From the NCBI GenBank assembly GCA_913777615.1, contig CAJYTK010000013.1, forward strand, positions 124,001 to 188,000: a stretch of DNA of 64,000 nt, given 5' to 3'. Source of the stretch: an uncultured Agrobacterium sp. (GTDB lineage Bacteria > Pseudomonadota > Alphaproteobacteria > Rhizobiales > Rhizobiaceae). This document shows positions 28,508 to 37,573 of the stretch, piece after piece (positions within the stretch are counted from its first letter, which is position 1; each line of letters opens with the position of its first letter). Under the pieces are notes generated by a model. The model saw only the letters and a program-made list of their open reading frames with translations. It did not search any database and had not been told where the DNA came from. Both the position numbers and the translations under genes were made by a program.

Positions 28508-29560
28508 TTAAAGCTTTGGGGTCCTGCTCGACCAGACCGGTTTGCTGATGGTCTGTAGTTCCGAGGCAGGCTGGCCTTCTATTCTTGCTAAAACAGCGCG
28601 TGCGAGTTCACGACCGGCCAGTTTGATGTCCTCGTTCATGGTATGGATTTCCGGGCGCAACCAGTTCAGGAACTCTGCGGACTGCTTGGAGACGACATCG
28701 ATATCCTTGCCGATCTTCTTGCCGCTCGCTTCTATACCCGCGACGATCGCGATGGTGGAACTGCCGCTGATCGAAATGAGTCCGTCAGGGCAATCGCTAC
28801 TGCTCATCAACTTGCAGCTTTCTTGTTTCAGTTGTTCCAGCGGGGTGTCGTTGTTGATACCCGGCAGGGTAAACTCTGTCAGGCCGAAATCTTGGAGGCC
28901 ACGCTCAAAGCCTCTCCGGGCATAGCCGTGGTACGAAAACAGGCTCTGTGGCAGCAAAATAGCAACCCGCTTCCTGCCGCATTGGGCCAAACGCTTCATC
29001 GCCTCGTACACATAGGCCTCGTTGTCGAAGTCATGGAAAGGATGTTCGATGCCCATGCTGCTACGTCCGTGGGTCGCAAAGGGCATATTGCGCTCCGTCA
29101 TCAGTCGCACACGCGGATCTTCCGGCCTAACCTTGGAGATGATCACACCATCCGCCGATCCAGTTTCAAGGATATAGCGGATAGGGGTCATCGTATCCTT
29201 CGCGTGCGTATGCGGCGTAACGACGAGATGATAGGGCGTGTTGGTCAGGACTTCCGTGATGCCGAACACCATCTGGGAGGTGAAGCCCATCAATTCCTCG
29301 TCCACGCTTAGCACCAAGGCAATGACATTCGTCTTGCCAGTGCGCAAACGAACGCCTGCGCGGTTGGGTTGATAGCCGATCTGTTGAGCGACACGTCGCA
29401 CCCGCTCCTTGGTATCCGCGCCGATATCCGGGGCGTCCTTTAGAGCGCGTGATACGGTAGTGATGCCGAGGCCCGTCATATATGCGATCGTCTTCAGCGT
29501 CGGGCGCTCGTTCGAAGGGAGGGGGCGATCGCTTGCGTTTACGTCCGTTCTGTCGTTCAT
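28508..29560 (-). CDS. LacI-family transcriptional regulator
   Basis: A 350-residue repressor-type protein. The N-terminal helix-turn-helix reads [22 protein letters not shown] (about residues 21-42), followed by the hinge helix region [18 protein letters not shown] periplasmic-binding-protein-like effector domain follows. It is divergent from a beta-mannosidase and an aldo/keto reductase, so the likely effector is a mannose-containing oligosaccharide or derivative (inference). TGAAACGAT-type candidate operators lie in the shared intergenic region. No transporter is present here, so the regulon may extend elsewhere. Confidence 0.9.
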   Translation of the reverse strand: MNDRTDVNASDRPLPSNERPTLKTIAYMTGLGITTVSRALKDAPDIGADTKERVRRVAQQIGYQPNRAGVRLRTGKTNVIALVLSVDEELMGFTSQMVFGITEVLTNTPYHLVVTPHTHAKDTMTPIRYILETGSADGVIISKVRPEDPRVRLMTERNMPFATHGRSSMGIEHPFHDFDNEAYVYEAMKRLAQCGRKRVAILLPQSLFSYHGYARRGFERGLQDFGLTEFTLPGINNDTPLEQLKQESCKLMSSSDCPDGLISISGSSTIAIVAGIEASGKKIGKDIDVVSKQSAEFLNWLRPEIHTMNEDIKLAGRELARAVLARIEGQPASELQTISKPVWSSRTPKL

Positions 29561-29661
29561 GTTCTGCGATCTCCCTTAACCGGACAGGCATGGTAGTTCG
29601 GTTTTCTGCCATTGCAAAGCTTCGTACATTACAAGCGGTACGGCTTACGACATTAGCGTCC

Positions 29662-29673
29662 TGAAACGATACA
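29662..29673. promoter_or_regulatory. Candidate LacI-type operator 1
   Basis: TGAAACGATACA, an imperfect palindrome with the central CG typical of LacI-family sites. An inverted relative (TGTCATCGTTTCA) lies at 29806-29818, and a third GGAAACG block at 29889-29896. All are between the lacI-type gene and the mannosidase. Confidence 0.4.
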
Positions 29674-29705
29674 GAGGAAACACCAAAAGTGACGGGGTGC
29701 GTGAT

Positions 29706-29730
29706 CCGAACGGCTATCATGATCGTTCGG
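29706..29730. repeat. 25-base inverted repeat in the lacI/mannosidase intergenic region
   Basis: Perfect 7-base arms CCGAACG/CGTTCGG around an 11-base centre that itself contains the palindrome ATCATGAT. It could be an operator or a hairpin in a leader; no other copy is seen in the window. Confidence 0.45.
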
Positions 29731-29805
29731 TGACGGAGTTAAGATCGCCGTTCAATCTTGATAAAAGCGATGAGAATTATCTCTCAACAGTATGAAAATA
29801 AAAAG

Positions 29806-29818
29806 TGTCATCGTTTCA
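29806..29818. promoter_or_regulatory. Candidate LacI-type operator 2
   Basis: TGTCATCGTTTCA; its reverse complement shares TGAAACGAT with the site at 29662. It lies about 206 bases ahead of the mannosidase start. Assigned by similarity between the two sites and by context only. Confidence 0.4.
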
Positions 29819-29914
29819 TCTCTAAGGTTAGTCTGACGCTATCATCGATATCCCGTTTCTGAGGTGACGCTTTTGGTTTTTTACGATAACGTTTCCGTCT
29901 GGAGGAATTCCGAC

Positions 29915-29967
29915 ATGATCTTTCGTGATGTCGGATGAGTTATATCAGCGTGTTTTCGCAGTTCTGA
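29915..29967 (+). other. Two overlapping leader mini-ORFs ahead of beta-mannosidase
   Basis: The strongest ribosome-binding sequence of this region (GGAGGA, 29901-29906) precedes ATG 29915, which opens only MIFRDVG before a stop. A second mini-ORF (MSYISVFSQF, 29935-29967) overlaps that stop in an ATGA arrangement. Neither is in frame with the mannosidase start at 30024. They may be chance or a translated leader. Confidence 0.3.
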
Positions 29968-30023
29968 TAGTGGATGGAGTCGCGACGTTTTTAGCTGTTG
30001 CGGGAAGAGCAGGGCATTTGGAA

Positions 30024-32480
30024 ATGGCATCAACCTACCCAAACGATATGGTGATCGATCTCTCCGGCCAGTGGCAGTTGACATCAGCCGAGGGCGATCA
30101 CTCAACGATTATGACAATCCCGGGCGACGTTCATTCGGCTTTGCGGGCGGCGTCTGTCATTCCCGACCCCTACTTCGGTCGCAACGAGAACGATGTGCAG
30201 TGGGTCGCGTATCGCGACTGGATCATCGAACGTCGTTTCACAGTCGATGAAGTCGATGCCGACTGGTATCTCGATATAGATAATCTGGACACTGTTGCGG
30301 TCGTCTTCGTCAATGACATTCCGGTGCTGTCTGCCGACAACTGCTTTCGCCGCTACCGACCGGATGTGTCGAGAGCGCTTCAGCCGGGTGAAAACGTCAT
30401 TCGTATCCATTTTCATTCCAGCATCAAGGCGGGTGCTGACAGGCAAGCGGCGCAGCCATTCTATGTGCCGTATCATCCCGGTAATTCGCCCATCCCCAAC
30501 GGCAACCTCTTACGCAAACCGCAGTGCCACTTCGGATGGGACTGGAACATCGCCATCGCGCCGCTCGGCCTTTATGGAAATGTGATGCTGCGCCGGCTTG
30601 AGACGGCACGCATCGAGCATGTCACCACCACTCAGAATCACAAGGATGGTGGCGTAGAACTGCATGTGGAAGTCACGCTTCATGCCAAGCAGCCTGCAAG
30701 CTTGCCTTTGCATCTTTCGCTTGGCGCTGAGCGGCTGCGACTGGATTGTGGCGTCCACGCCGGTGATACGGTTATCCGGCATGTGTTTTTCATCGAAAAT
30801 CCAAAACTTTGGTGGCCGGCAGGCAGTGGCGAGCAGGCGCTTTATACGCTGACCATCGACCTGCCGGACGAGACTTTGAAGCGCCAGATCGGCCTTCGCA
30901 CCGTTGAACTTCTGACAGACGAAGACGAAGCGGGGAGCCGTTTTGCGCTTCGCGTCAATGGTCGGGAAATCTTTTGCCGAGGCGCGAACTGGATACCGTC
31001 GGATGCTCTGTTTTCGCTCTCGAACCAGGAAAAAACGAACGATTTGCTTCTATCGGCGGTGCAAGCCAACATGAATATGATCCGCGTCTGGGGTGGCGGC
31101 TTCTATGAGCCCGACTGGTTCTACGATCTTTGCGACCAGCTCGGCCTCATGGTCTGGCAAGACTTCATGTTCGCCTGCAATCTTTATCCCTGCACCGAAG
31201 ATTTCCTCGACAATGTCGAGGTCGAGGTCGACTATCAGGTGAAGCGTCTTTCATCTCATCCCTCGATCGTGCTCTGGTGCGGCGACAATGAACTGGTGGG
31301 GGCGCTGAACTGGTTTGAAGAGTCGCGCAACAATCGCGACCGCTATCTCGTCGCTTACGATCGCCTCAACCGCACAATCGAGAAGGCACTGAAGAAGGCG
31401 GCACCTTCTGCTATCTGGTGGCCGTCAAGTCCTGCGTCTGGCTATCTGGATTATGGCGACGCATGGCATGCGGATGGATCTGGCGATATGCACTATTGGT
31501 CCGTCTGGCACGAGAACAAGTCCTTCGATGACTATCGAACGGTCAAGCCGCGTTTCTGCTCCGAATTTGGCTTCCAGTCCTACACATCCATGCCTGTGAT
31601 CCGCACCTATGCAGACAACAAGGACATGAACATCGCCTCACCGGTGATCGAGCTTCACCAGAAGAATGCGGGTGGAAACGAGCGGATCGCGGGAACGATG
31701 TTCCGCTATTTCCGCTTCCCAAAGGATTTTGAGAATTTCGTCTATGTCAGCCAGGTCCAGCAGGCGCTCGCCATCAAGACGGCCGTGGAATATTGGCGCT
31801 CGCTCAAACCCCATTGCATGGGTACGCTTTATTGGCAGCTCAATGACACATGGCCCGTTGCCTCGTGGTCGAGCCTCGATTACGGCGGCAATTGGAAGGC
31901 TCTGCATTATGCGGCGCGACGCTTCTTCCAGCCGGTTTCTGTCTGCGCCATTCCGTCTGAAGACGGAAAAACCGTCCGCTTCTCCATGGTGAACGACACG
32001 CCGGATGATGTCGAAATCGATATGAACATCTTCGCGCTGGCGCTTGACGGCGTTCGCATTCCGCTGAAATCCGCCAGCGGTACCTGCGTACCGGATGCCG
32101 CCGCGCTATTGACCGAAATCGATCTGCACCAGCTTCCGGCTGGCGCGCTGCTTTCCTGGAATTTCATCGCCTCCAATGGCATGATGGGTGAGGGGCACCA
32201 TGTCCGCGAGACTTACAAGGCGCTCGATCTTCGACCATCGGTTCTTACCCATCAGGTCAGCACGCTGGACAATGGAGACGTAGAGGTTGAGATATTGGCA
32301 GAAGGCCTAGCGCTCTTCGTCATGCTGGAAGCCGATGTTGCCGGGCGCTATTCGGACAATCTTTTTGATCTTGCAGCGGGAGAGAGACGCCGTATCGTCT
32401 TTTCACCAAGCGACAAGGCGCAGACCGGCAAGCCGGCGTTCAAGGTTTTCGATCTGTATACGTCGCAATCGCAGGCTTGA
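30024..32480 (+). CDS. Beta-mannosidase, glycoside hydrolase family 2
   Basis: An 818-residue GH2 enzyme that removes beta-linked mannose from oligosaccharides. The sugar-binding N-terminal domain contains DLSGQWQL and GDVHSAL, and the W-rich segment FGWDWNIAIAPLG is typical of family 2 mannosidases. Catalytic residues are visible: the acid/base Glu in LWCGDNELVG and the nucleophile Glu in CSEFGFQSY. It has no signal peptide, so it is cytoplasmic and acts on imported sugars. The ATG at 30024 gives the conserved start, with AGGG upstream; the frame is open back to 29925. An aldo/keto reductase follows. Confidence 0.9.
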   Translation: MASTYPNDMVIDLSGQWQLTSAEGDHSTIMTIPGDVHSALRAASVIPDPYFGRNENDVQWVAYRDWIIERRFTVDEVDADWYLDIDNLDTVAVVFVNDIPVLSADNCFRRYRPDVSRALQPGENVIRIHFHSSIKAGADRQAAQPFYVPYHPGNSPIPNGNLLRKPQCHFGWDWNIAIAPLGLYGNVMLRRLETARIEHVTTTQNHKDGGVELHVEVTLHAKQPASLPLHLSLGAERLRLDCGVHAGDTVIRHVFFIENPKLWWPAGSGEQALYTLTIDLPDETLKRQIGLRTVELLTDEDEAGSRFALRVNGREIFCRGANWIPSDALFSLSNQEKTNDLLLSAVQANMNMIRVWGGGFYEPDWFYDLCDQLGLMVWQDFMFACNLYPCTEDFLDNVEVEVDYQVKRLSSHPSIVLWCGDNELVGALNWFEESRNNRDRYLVAYDRLNRTIEKALKKAAPSAIWWPSSPASGYLDYGDAWHADGSGDMHYWSVWHENKSFDDYRTVKPRFCSEFGFQSYTSMPVIRTYADNKDMNIASPVIELHQKNAGGNERIAGTMFRYFRFPKDFENFVYVSQVQQALAIKTAVEYWRSLKPHCMGTLYWQLNDTWPVASWSSLDYGGNWKALHYAARRFFQPVSVCAIPSEDGKTVRFSMVNDTPDDVEIDMNIFALALDGVRIPLKSASGTCVPDAAALLTEIDLHQLPAGALLSWNFIASNGMMGEGHHVRETYKALDLRPSVLTHQVSTLDNGDVEVEILAEGLALFVMLEADVAGRYSDNLFDLAAGERRRIVFSPSDKAQTGKPAFKVFDLYTSQSQA

Positions 32481-32564
32481 AGGCAGCGCGTGATCTTCTA
32501 ATCTCACATCAGCAGAAACCGCTGCGTCTGCGGTGGATCATCATTCCAAAAAGGGAGGAAAGAC

Positions 32565-33599
32565 ATGGCCTGGCAACCGGCTGAAAACCGTTACGCATCC
32601 ATGAAGTATAATCATTGCGGCCGCACCGGCCTTAAGCTTCCAGCCATCTCGCTTGGTCTTTGGCATAATTTCGGGAACGATTTTTCTCACAAAACGAAGC
32701 AGGATATTTGCCGCAAGGCTTTCGATCTCGGCATCACCCACTTCGATCTCGCCAATAATTACGGCCCGCCTCCGGGAAGTGCTGAAAGCGCCTTCGGCGA
32801 AATCCTCAGGACCGATTTTGCCGGTTATCGTGATGAACTGATAATATCCTCCAAGGCAGGCTACAACATGTGGCCGGGTCCCTATGGCGAATGGGGCAGC
32901 CGCAAATACTTGATCTCGTCCTGTGACCAGAGCCTGAAGCGCATGGGGCTCGACTATGTCGATATTTTCTATTCCCACCGTTTCGATCCAGACACGCCGC
33001 TTGAAGAGACCTGCGGCGCGCTGGATCACATCGTGCGTTCAGGCAGAGCGCTTTATGTCGGCATCTCGTCCTATAACTCGCAGCGTACGCGCGAGGCAGC
33101 CGCGATCTTGAAGGATCTCGGTACGCCTTGCATCATCCATCAGCCGAGCTATTCGATGATCAACCGCTGGATTGAGGAGGACGGCCTTGTCGATACGCTG
33201 GACGATCTGGGAATCGGCTCCATCGTCTTCTCTCCGCTGGCACAGGGCATGTTGACCACCAAGTATCTGGGCGGCGTGCCGGATACAAGCCGCGCAAGCC
33301 AAGGCAAGTCGCTCAATCCAGCCTTCCTCAATGAGCGTAATATCGAAAATATCCGGGGGCTGAATGCCATTGCTGAGAAACGCGGACAGACACTGGCGCA
33401 GATGGCAATTGCCTGGGTGCTGCGCGGCGGTCGCATTACCTCTGCACTGATAGGTGCGAGCCGGCCCGAACAGGTGGAAGATTGCGTCAAGGCGCTGGAC
33501 AAGCCGGACTTCACTGCGGCTGAACTGGCTGAAATCGATCGCTATGCTCGCGATGCGGATATCAACCTCTGGGCCAAATCTGCAGAACTCAAAAAGTAA
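32565..33599 (+). CDS. Aldo/keto reductase, YghZ/glyceraldehyde-3-phosphate reductase-like
   Basis: A 344-residue NADPH-dependent reductase of the AKR14-like/YghZ type. The TIM barrel shows GITHFDLANNYGPPPGSAE with the catalytic Asp and Tyr, the catalytic Lys in IISSKAGY, the His in YSHRFDP, and the cofactor-binding end ALIGASRPEQVED. Enzymes of this branch reduce L-glyceraldehyde 3-phosphate and other aldehydes; the real substrate here is open. GGGAGGAAAG lies ahead of the ATG. It is 84 bases after the mannosidase and is probably in the same LacI-controlled unit. Confidence 0.9.
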   Translation: MAWQPAENRYASMKYNHCGRTGLKLPAISLGLWHNFGNDFSHKTKQDICRKAFDLGITHFDLANNYGPPPGSAESAFGEILRTDFAGYRDELIISSKAGYNMWPGPYGEWGSRKYLISSCDQSLKRMGLDYVDIFYSHRFDPDTPLEETCGALDHIVRSGRALYVGISSYNSQRTREAAAILKDLGTPCIIHQPSYSMINRWIEEDGLVDTLDDLGIGSIVFSPLAQGMLTTKYLGGVPDTSRASQGKSLNPAFLNERNIENIRGLNAIAEKRGQTLAQMAIAWVLRGGRITSALIGASRPEQVEDCVKALDKPDFTAAELAEIDRYARDADINLWAKSAELKK

Positions 33600-33608
33600 C
33601 GCCAACCC

Positions 33609-33636
33609 GCCGCTCGGGCATCTTGGCCCGAGCGGC
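33609..33636 (+). terminator. Terminator-like hairpin after the aldo/keto reductase
   Basis: Perfect 11-bp stem GCCGCTCGGGC/GCCCGAGCGGC with a 6-base loop, 9 bases past the stop. No T run follows. Confidence 0.65.
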
Positions 33637-33790
33637 CAATCGACTATTTGCTCGTCACATTAGAGATCGTGAACTTTAATTTCATCCTCTAAGTCTCAGT
33701 CAACGTTACGATATTGTAATTTTGCGCTTCAGTTTCCATTCATCCTCGGCGCGGTAGGGTCATCCCGTCAGAACAGGAAAGGAAACACCC

Positions 33791-34120
33791 ATGAAAAAGC
33801 TCGTCACCGTTTTTCTGGCTGCGACAATTCTCGCAGCTCCCATGGCCCAGGCGCAGGGTCGCCATGACTACGGGCATGATCGCCGTGGGGTGCACGAACG
33901 GGCTGTCACGACCAAGAAGGTGATCATCAAGAAGCATCGCTGGGACCGCGGTCAGCGCTTGACGCCTGCCCATCGACGTCACTTCGTCGACCGTCGTGAA
34001 TATCGCCGCTATCACCTGAGAGAGCCGCGCCGTAATGAGCGCTGGGTGCGCGTCGACAACCAGTTCCTACTGATCAACGCAGTAAGCGGCCTGATCATCG
34101 GGCTCGCCGCAGCCCGTTAA
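33791..34120 (+). CDS. RcnB-family exported small protein
   Basis: A 109-residue periplasmic protein. Signal peptide about 1-21 (ending AQAQG), then a very basic, His/Arg/Tyr-rich body. The C-terminal pattern WVRVDNQFLLINAVSGLIIGL matches the RcnB-type domain. In E. coli RcnB influences nickel and cobalt efflux; here the role is not known. It stands next to the zinc regulon, but on the opposite strand to its neighbour and with a hairpin between, so a link to metals is only suggestive. Confidence 0.75.
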   Translation: MKKLVTVFLAATILAAPMAQAQGRHDYGHDRRGVHERAVTTKKVIIKKHRWDRGQRLTPAHRRHFVDRREYRRYHLREPRRNERWVRVDNQFLLINAVSGLIIGLAAAR

Positions 34121-34137
34121 ACTGTAAAGAATATGGG

Positions 34138-34160
34138 AGCGGACGCATTGAGCGCCCGCT
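34138..34160. terminator. Bidirectional hairpin between rcnB-like and COG0523 genes
   Basis: Nine-base stem AGCGGACGC/GCGCCCGCT with one mismatch and a 5-base loop, between convergent stops at 34120 and 34174. No long T run. Confidence 0.5.
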
Positions 34161-34173
34161 TCTATGCGATCAA

Positions 34174-35379
34174 TCACGCGGCCTGTTTGTTCCAATCCGG
34201 GAACGGGTCTTTCATCGACTGCCAGTTTTCCGGCGTGAAGCGCTCGGCTTCTATCAGGCAGGCGTCAAGTTCCCTGCGTAGAGCAGCTTCGCTCATCGGG
34301 TCAGCGCCGATAAAAACGATCTCCTGACGCCGATCTCCCCAGACCTTGTCCATGTAAGGCGCCAGCATCTTTTCGAAGCCCGGATCATCCGGCCAGCGCG
34401 TCTTTGGCACGGAAGACCACCACAACCCCATCTTGCCGGTTTTCACCAAGGCGCCTGCCTGGCTAATTTCGCCGACATGGTTTGGCCGAGTGGCTAGCCA
34501 GAAGAAACCCTTGGCGCGGATCACACCAGGCCAGTCGCGGTTGATGAAGGCGTGGAAGCGGGCCGGATCGAAGGGACGCTTGGCACGGTAAACAAAGGAG
34601 CGGATGCCGTATTCTTCCGTTTCCGGTATGTGGCCTTTGAAGCCGTGAAGTTCTTTGAACCAGAGCGGGTGCGTTTCCGCCTTGGCGAAATCGAACAGAC
34701 CGGTGCCGAGTACGTCCGCCAACTTTACCTTGCCAAAATCCGCCTCAATGAGACGAGCATCAGGATTCAGTCCGACGACGATCTTGCGGGCAGCATCCAG
34801 TTCTGCAGGGCTTGCCGCGGAAACCTTGTTCAAAACCACGACATTGGCGAATTCAATCTGTTCGACAAGGAGATCGACCAGTGTGCGGTTGTCGCCATCG
34901 CCCGCCGTTTCGCCGCGATCAGCGAGAAAATCTGCCGAACCGTAATCCTTCAGAAGATTGGCACAGTCGACCACTGTCACCATCGTATCCAACTGTGCGA
35001 TGTCCGAGAGGCTCTCGCCATTTTCATCGCGGAAGTCGAATGTCGCCGCAACGGGCAGAGGCTCGGCAATGCCGGTGGACTCGATCAGCAGGTAATCGAA
35101 ACGGCTCTGCTCAGCCAATTGTCTGACCTCGTTCAGCAGGTCGTCTCTCAGCGTGCAACAGATGCAGCCATTGGTCATTTCGACCAGTTGCTCCTGCGTG
35201 CGGGAGAGATTTGCCCCACCATCGCGGATCAGGGCCGCGTCAATGTTGACCTCGCTCATATCGTTGACGATGACCGCAACGCGCAAGCCTTCACGATTGC
35301 CGAGAATGTGATTGAGGAGGGTGGTTTTGCCAGCTCCGAGGAAGCCGGACAGAACTGTGACGGGCAGCTTCTTCTTCAT
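34174..35379 (-). CDS. COG0523 GTPase, putative zinc metallochaperone
   Basis: A 401-residue G3E-family GTPase of the CobW/COG0523 group. Visible are the Walker A loop GFLGAGKTT (residues 12-20), the metal-binding CxCC motif (C72, C74, C75 in [11 protein letters not shown]), the ESTGIAEP switch and the C-terminal CobW domain with W-rich segments. A near-perfect copy of the site found ahead of znuA/znuC lies just upstream, which supports a Zur-controlled ZigA-type protein that delivers zinc under starvation rather than cobalamin synthesis. The ATG at 35379 has GAGG upstream. Confidence 0.88.
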   Translation of the reverse strand: MKKKLPVTVLSGFLGAGKTTLLNHILGNREGLRVAVIVNDMSEVNIDAALIRDGGANLSRTQEQLVEMTNGCICCTLRDDLLNEVRQLAEQSRFDYLLIESTGIAEPLPVAATFDFRDENGESLSDIAQLDTMVTVVDCANLLKDYGSADFLADRGETAGDGDNRTLVDLLVEQIEFANVVVLNKVSAASPAELDAARKIVVGLNPDARLIEADFGKVKLADVLGTGLFDFAKAETHPLWFKELHGFKGHIPETEEYGIRSFVYRAKRPFDPARFHAFINRDWPGVIRAKGFFWLATRPNHVGEISQAGALVKTGKMGLWWSSVPKTRWPDDPGFEKMLAPYMDKVWGDRRQEIVFIGADPMSEAALRRELDACLIEAERFTPENWQSMKDPFPDWNKQAA

Positions 35380-35391
35380 AGAAACCTCATT

Positions 35392-35406
35392 TGTTATAAC
35401 ATTACA
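35392..35406 (-). promoter_or_regulatory. Zur-type operator ahead of the COG0523 gene
   Basis: On the minus strand TGTAATGTTATAACA, identical at 14 of 15 positions to the site between znuA and znuC. It contains the palindrome TGTTATAACA. It lies 13-27 bases upstream of the start codon, where a repressor would block transcription. Confidence 0.75.
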
Positions 35407-35457
35407 TGTAAAGCTCTAAAGAAGGGCGGTCAGTGCCGCCCTACTGTGCGCGTCCGA

Positions 35458-36534
35458 TCAGGACAGGCAGTTTTTCAGCGAGCTGGCTATGCCGCGCATA
35501 AGTTTGAAATAGAGATCCGGTCCGGCTTCTAGTGTGCCAGCTTCAGGATCCAACGTGCCGGATTTGGCACTGGTGCCTTCGATGACGACGTTCACCAGCT
35601 TCGGCTCGAATTGCGGCTCGGCAAAGACGCAAGTTGCATTGAGTTCCTTGACCTTCGCCTGGATCTGTTTGATGCGATCGGCGCCCGGCATGTTTTCAGG
35701 GCTGACGGTAATGGAACCTGCGGTCTTCACGCCGTAACGGTTTTCGAAATACTGATAGGCATCGTGGAAAACGATGAAGGGTTTGTCCTTGATCGGCGCG
35801 ATGGTCGCCGCGAGTTCCTTGTCGAGCGCGTCAAGGTTGTCGACCAGTTTCTTGGTGTTTTCCTGATAGGCCTTGGCGTTGGCTGGATCGGCAGTCATTA
35901 GCGTCTTTTCGATCTCGGTCGCCATGGCCTTTGCATTGGCAGGATCCAGCCACAGATGCATGTCGTATTCGCCGTGGTCGTGTCCGTCCTCATGGGCATG
36001 TTCGTGCTCACCCTCATGCGCGTGATCGTGGCCTTTCTCGCCTTCGTGCGCATGATCGTGACCATCATCATCATGTCCTTCATGGTCATGCTTGGCTTCG
36101 CCCTCATGGGCATGGTCATGACCTTCCGCCTCAGCGTGGTCATGACCTTCATGTTCACCATGGTCATGGGCCTCAAAGGGGCCGCCTTCGCGGAATTTCA
36201 GCCTTTCGATACCAGGGGCATCATCCAGTTCAACGACGGTTGCTTTGCCGGCCAGCGACTCCAGCGGCTTTTGGAGAAATTTCTCCAGCCCGTCGCCAAC
36301 CCAGAAGACCACGTCGGCATTCTCTAAGGCTTTGGCGTTGGACGGCTTGAGGCTATAGGTATGAGGGGATGCTCCACCGTCGACGATGACCTTCGGCTCC
36401 GCAACGCCTTCCATGATGGCCGCCACAAGCGAATGGATCGGCTTGATCGACACGACCACATTGGGGGCGGCCATGGCATCGGACGTGCCAATCATGGCGG
36501 CAGAGGCGAGAAGGAGGGCGGCGAGTGACTTCAT
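35458..36534 (-). CDS. znuA: Zinc ABC transporter substrate-binding protein
   Basis: Periplasmic high-affinity zinc-binding protein, 358 residues, cluster A-I family. Signal peptide about 1-22. Zinc ligands include H34 in SIKPIHSLVAA, H58 in SPHTY and the later HDAYQYFENRYG. A very long His-rich loop spans about residues 123-187, with about 22 histidines in 65 residues in repeated GHDHAHEGE units; it may buffer or collect zinc. It is divergent from znuC across a Zur-type operator. Confidence 0.96.
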   Translation of the reverse strand: MKSLAALLLASAAMIGTSDAMAAPNVVVSIKPIHSLVAAIMEGVAEPKVIVDGGASPHTYSLKPSNAKALENADVVFWVGDGLEKFLQKPLESLAGKATVVELDDAPGIERLKFREGGPFEAHDHGEHEGHDHAEAEGHDHAHEGEAKHDHEGHDDDGHDHAHEGEKGHDHAHEGEHEHAHEDGHDHGEYDMHLWLDPANAKAMATEIEKTLMTADPANAKAYQENTKKLVDNLDALDKELAATIAPIKDKPFIVFHDAYQYFENRYGVKTAGSITVSPENMPGADRIKQIQAKVKELNATCVFAEPQFEPKLVNVVIEGTSAKSGTLDPEAGTLEAGPDLYFKLMRGIASSLKNCLS

Positions 36535-36559
36535 GCGGTATGCTCCACTTGTATCGAAA

Positions 36560-36574
36560 TGTAATGTTATTACA
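36560..36574. promoter_or_regulatory. Zur-type operator between znuA and znuC
   Basis: TGTAATGTTATTACA, with perfect 6-base arms TGTAAT/ATTACA around GTT. It lies 26 bases from znuA and 64 from znuC, positioned to control both directions. A 14/15 match occurs ahead of the COG0523 gene. Confidence 0.8.
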
Positions 36575-36637
36575 TAAGTTGCGTAACGCTATAACGTATG
36601 CCATAGCCATGTGCAACAGCTGCAATCGGAAAATCCC

Positions 36638-37573
36638 ATGCTTCATTCTCCGGCCAAAACCGACGGAAATCTCGTCTCCCTGTCCAGTGCAGGTGTGAGG
36701 CGTAGCGGGCGCTGGCTGGTGCGCGGCGTAGATTTTTCTGTTCGTCGCGGCGAGATCGTTACGCTTATCGGACCGAACGGATCGGGTAAGTCCACCAGCG
36801 CCAAGATGGCGATTGGCGTGATGAAGCCGGATGAGGGAAAGGTTGAGCGCCTGGCTGGCCTTAGGGTCGGTTATGTACCGCAAAAGCTTTCTGTCGACTG
36901 GACGATGCCTTTGACCGTCTGGCGGCTGATGACGCTGACCGGCGCTCTGCCCGCAAGGGAGATCGATGCTGCGTTGAATGCCACAGGGATCGCACATCTC
37001 GCCAAGGCGGAGGTTCAGCATCTGTCAGGAGGTGAGTTCCAGCGGGCGCTACTGGCGCGCGCCATTGCCCGAAAGCCCGATTTGCTGGTCTTGGATGAGC
37101 CTGTGCAGGGCGTAGACTTTTCTGGTGAAATAGCTCTCTACGATCTCATCAAAACCATCCGCAATTCTACCGGCTGCGGTATCCTGCTGATATCGCATGA
37201 TCTGCACGTGGTGATGGCGGAAACCGACACGGTCATTTGCCTGAACGGTCATGTCTGCTGTCGCGGCACGCCGCAGGCCGTCAGCCAGAGCCCGGAATAT
37301 ATGCGTCTCTTCGGCGGAGCAGCTGCCAAGGGACTGGCAGTCTATAGTCATCACCATGATCACACGCATCTGCCGGATGGACGTGTGAGGCATTCCGATG
37401 GTTCAGTGACGGACCATTGCCATCCAGACGATGGGCATCATCATGACCACGACCATAGTCATGCACACTCCCACTCACATGACGACCAGCACGACGATGA
37501 GGATGCTTGCGGCTGCGGGCATCATCACGACTCGGACCAACATGCCCCTGCGCCCGGAGTGAAACATGTTTGA
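36638..37573 (+). CDS. znuC: Zinc ABC transporter ATP-binding protein with His-rich tail
   Basis: Energises ZnuB-mediated zinc uptake on the cytoplasmic side of the membrane. 311 residues. Walker A GPNGSGKST, signature LSGGEFQRALLARA and Walker B LLVLDEP are visible. The last 80 or so residues are an extension rich in His and Asp (YSHHHDHTH, GHHHDHDHSHAHSHSHDD) with CGCGHHHD near the end, a possible cytoplasmic zinc sensor or buffer. The ATG at 36638 is preferred; an in-frame GTG at 36611 would add 9 residues. It overlaps znuB by 8 bases. Confidence 0.94.
   Translation: MLHSPAKTDGNLVSLSSAGVRRSGRWLVRGVDFSVRRGEIVTLIGPNGSGKSTSAKMAIGVMKPDEGKVERLAGLRVGYVPQKLSVDWTMPLTVWRLMTLTGALPAREIDAALNATGIAHLAKAEVQHLSGGEFQRALLARAIARKPDLLVLDEPVQGVDFSGEIALYDLIKTIRNSTGCGILLISHDLHVVMAETDTVICLNGHVCCRGTPQAVSQSPEYMRLFGGAAAKGLAVYSHHHDHTHLPDGRVRHSDGSVTDHCHPDDGHHHDHDHSHAHSHSHDDQHDDEDACGCGHHHDSDQHAPAPGVKHV

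Noticed and set aside
35960-36180. DNA tandem repeat or CRISPR-like pattern
   Set aside because: The periodicity comes from the His-rich codons of znuA; units are irregular and there are no spacers.
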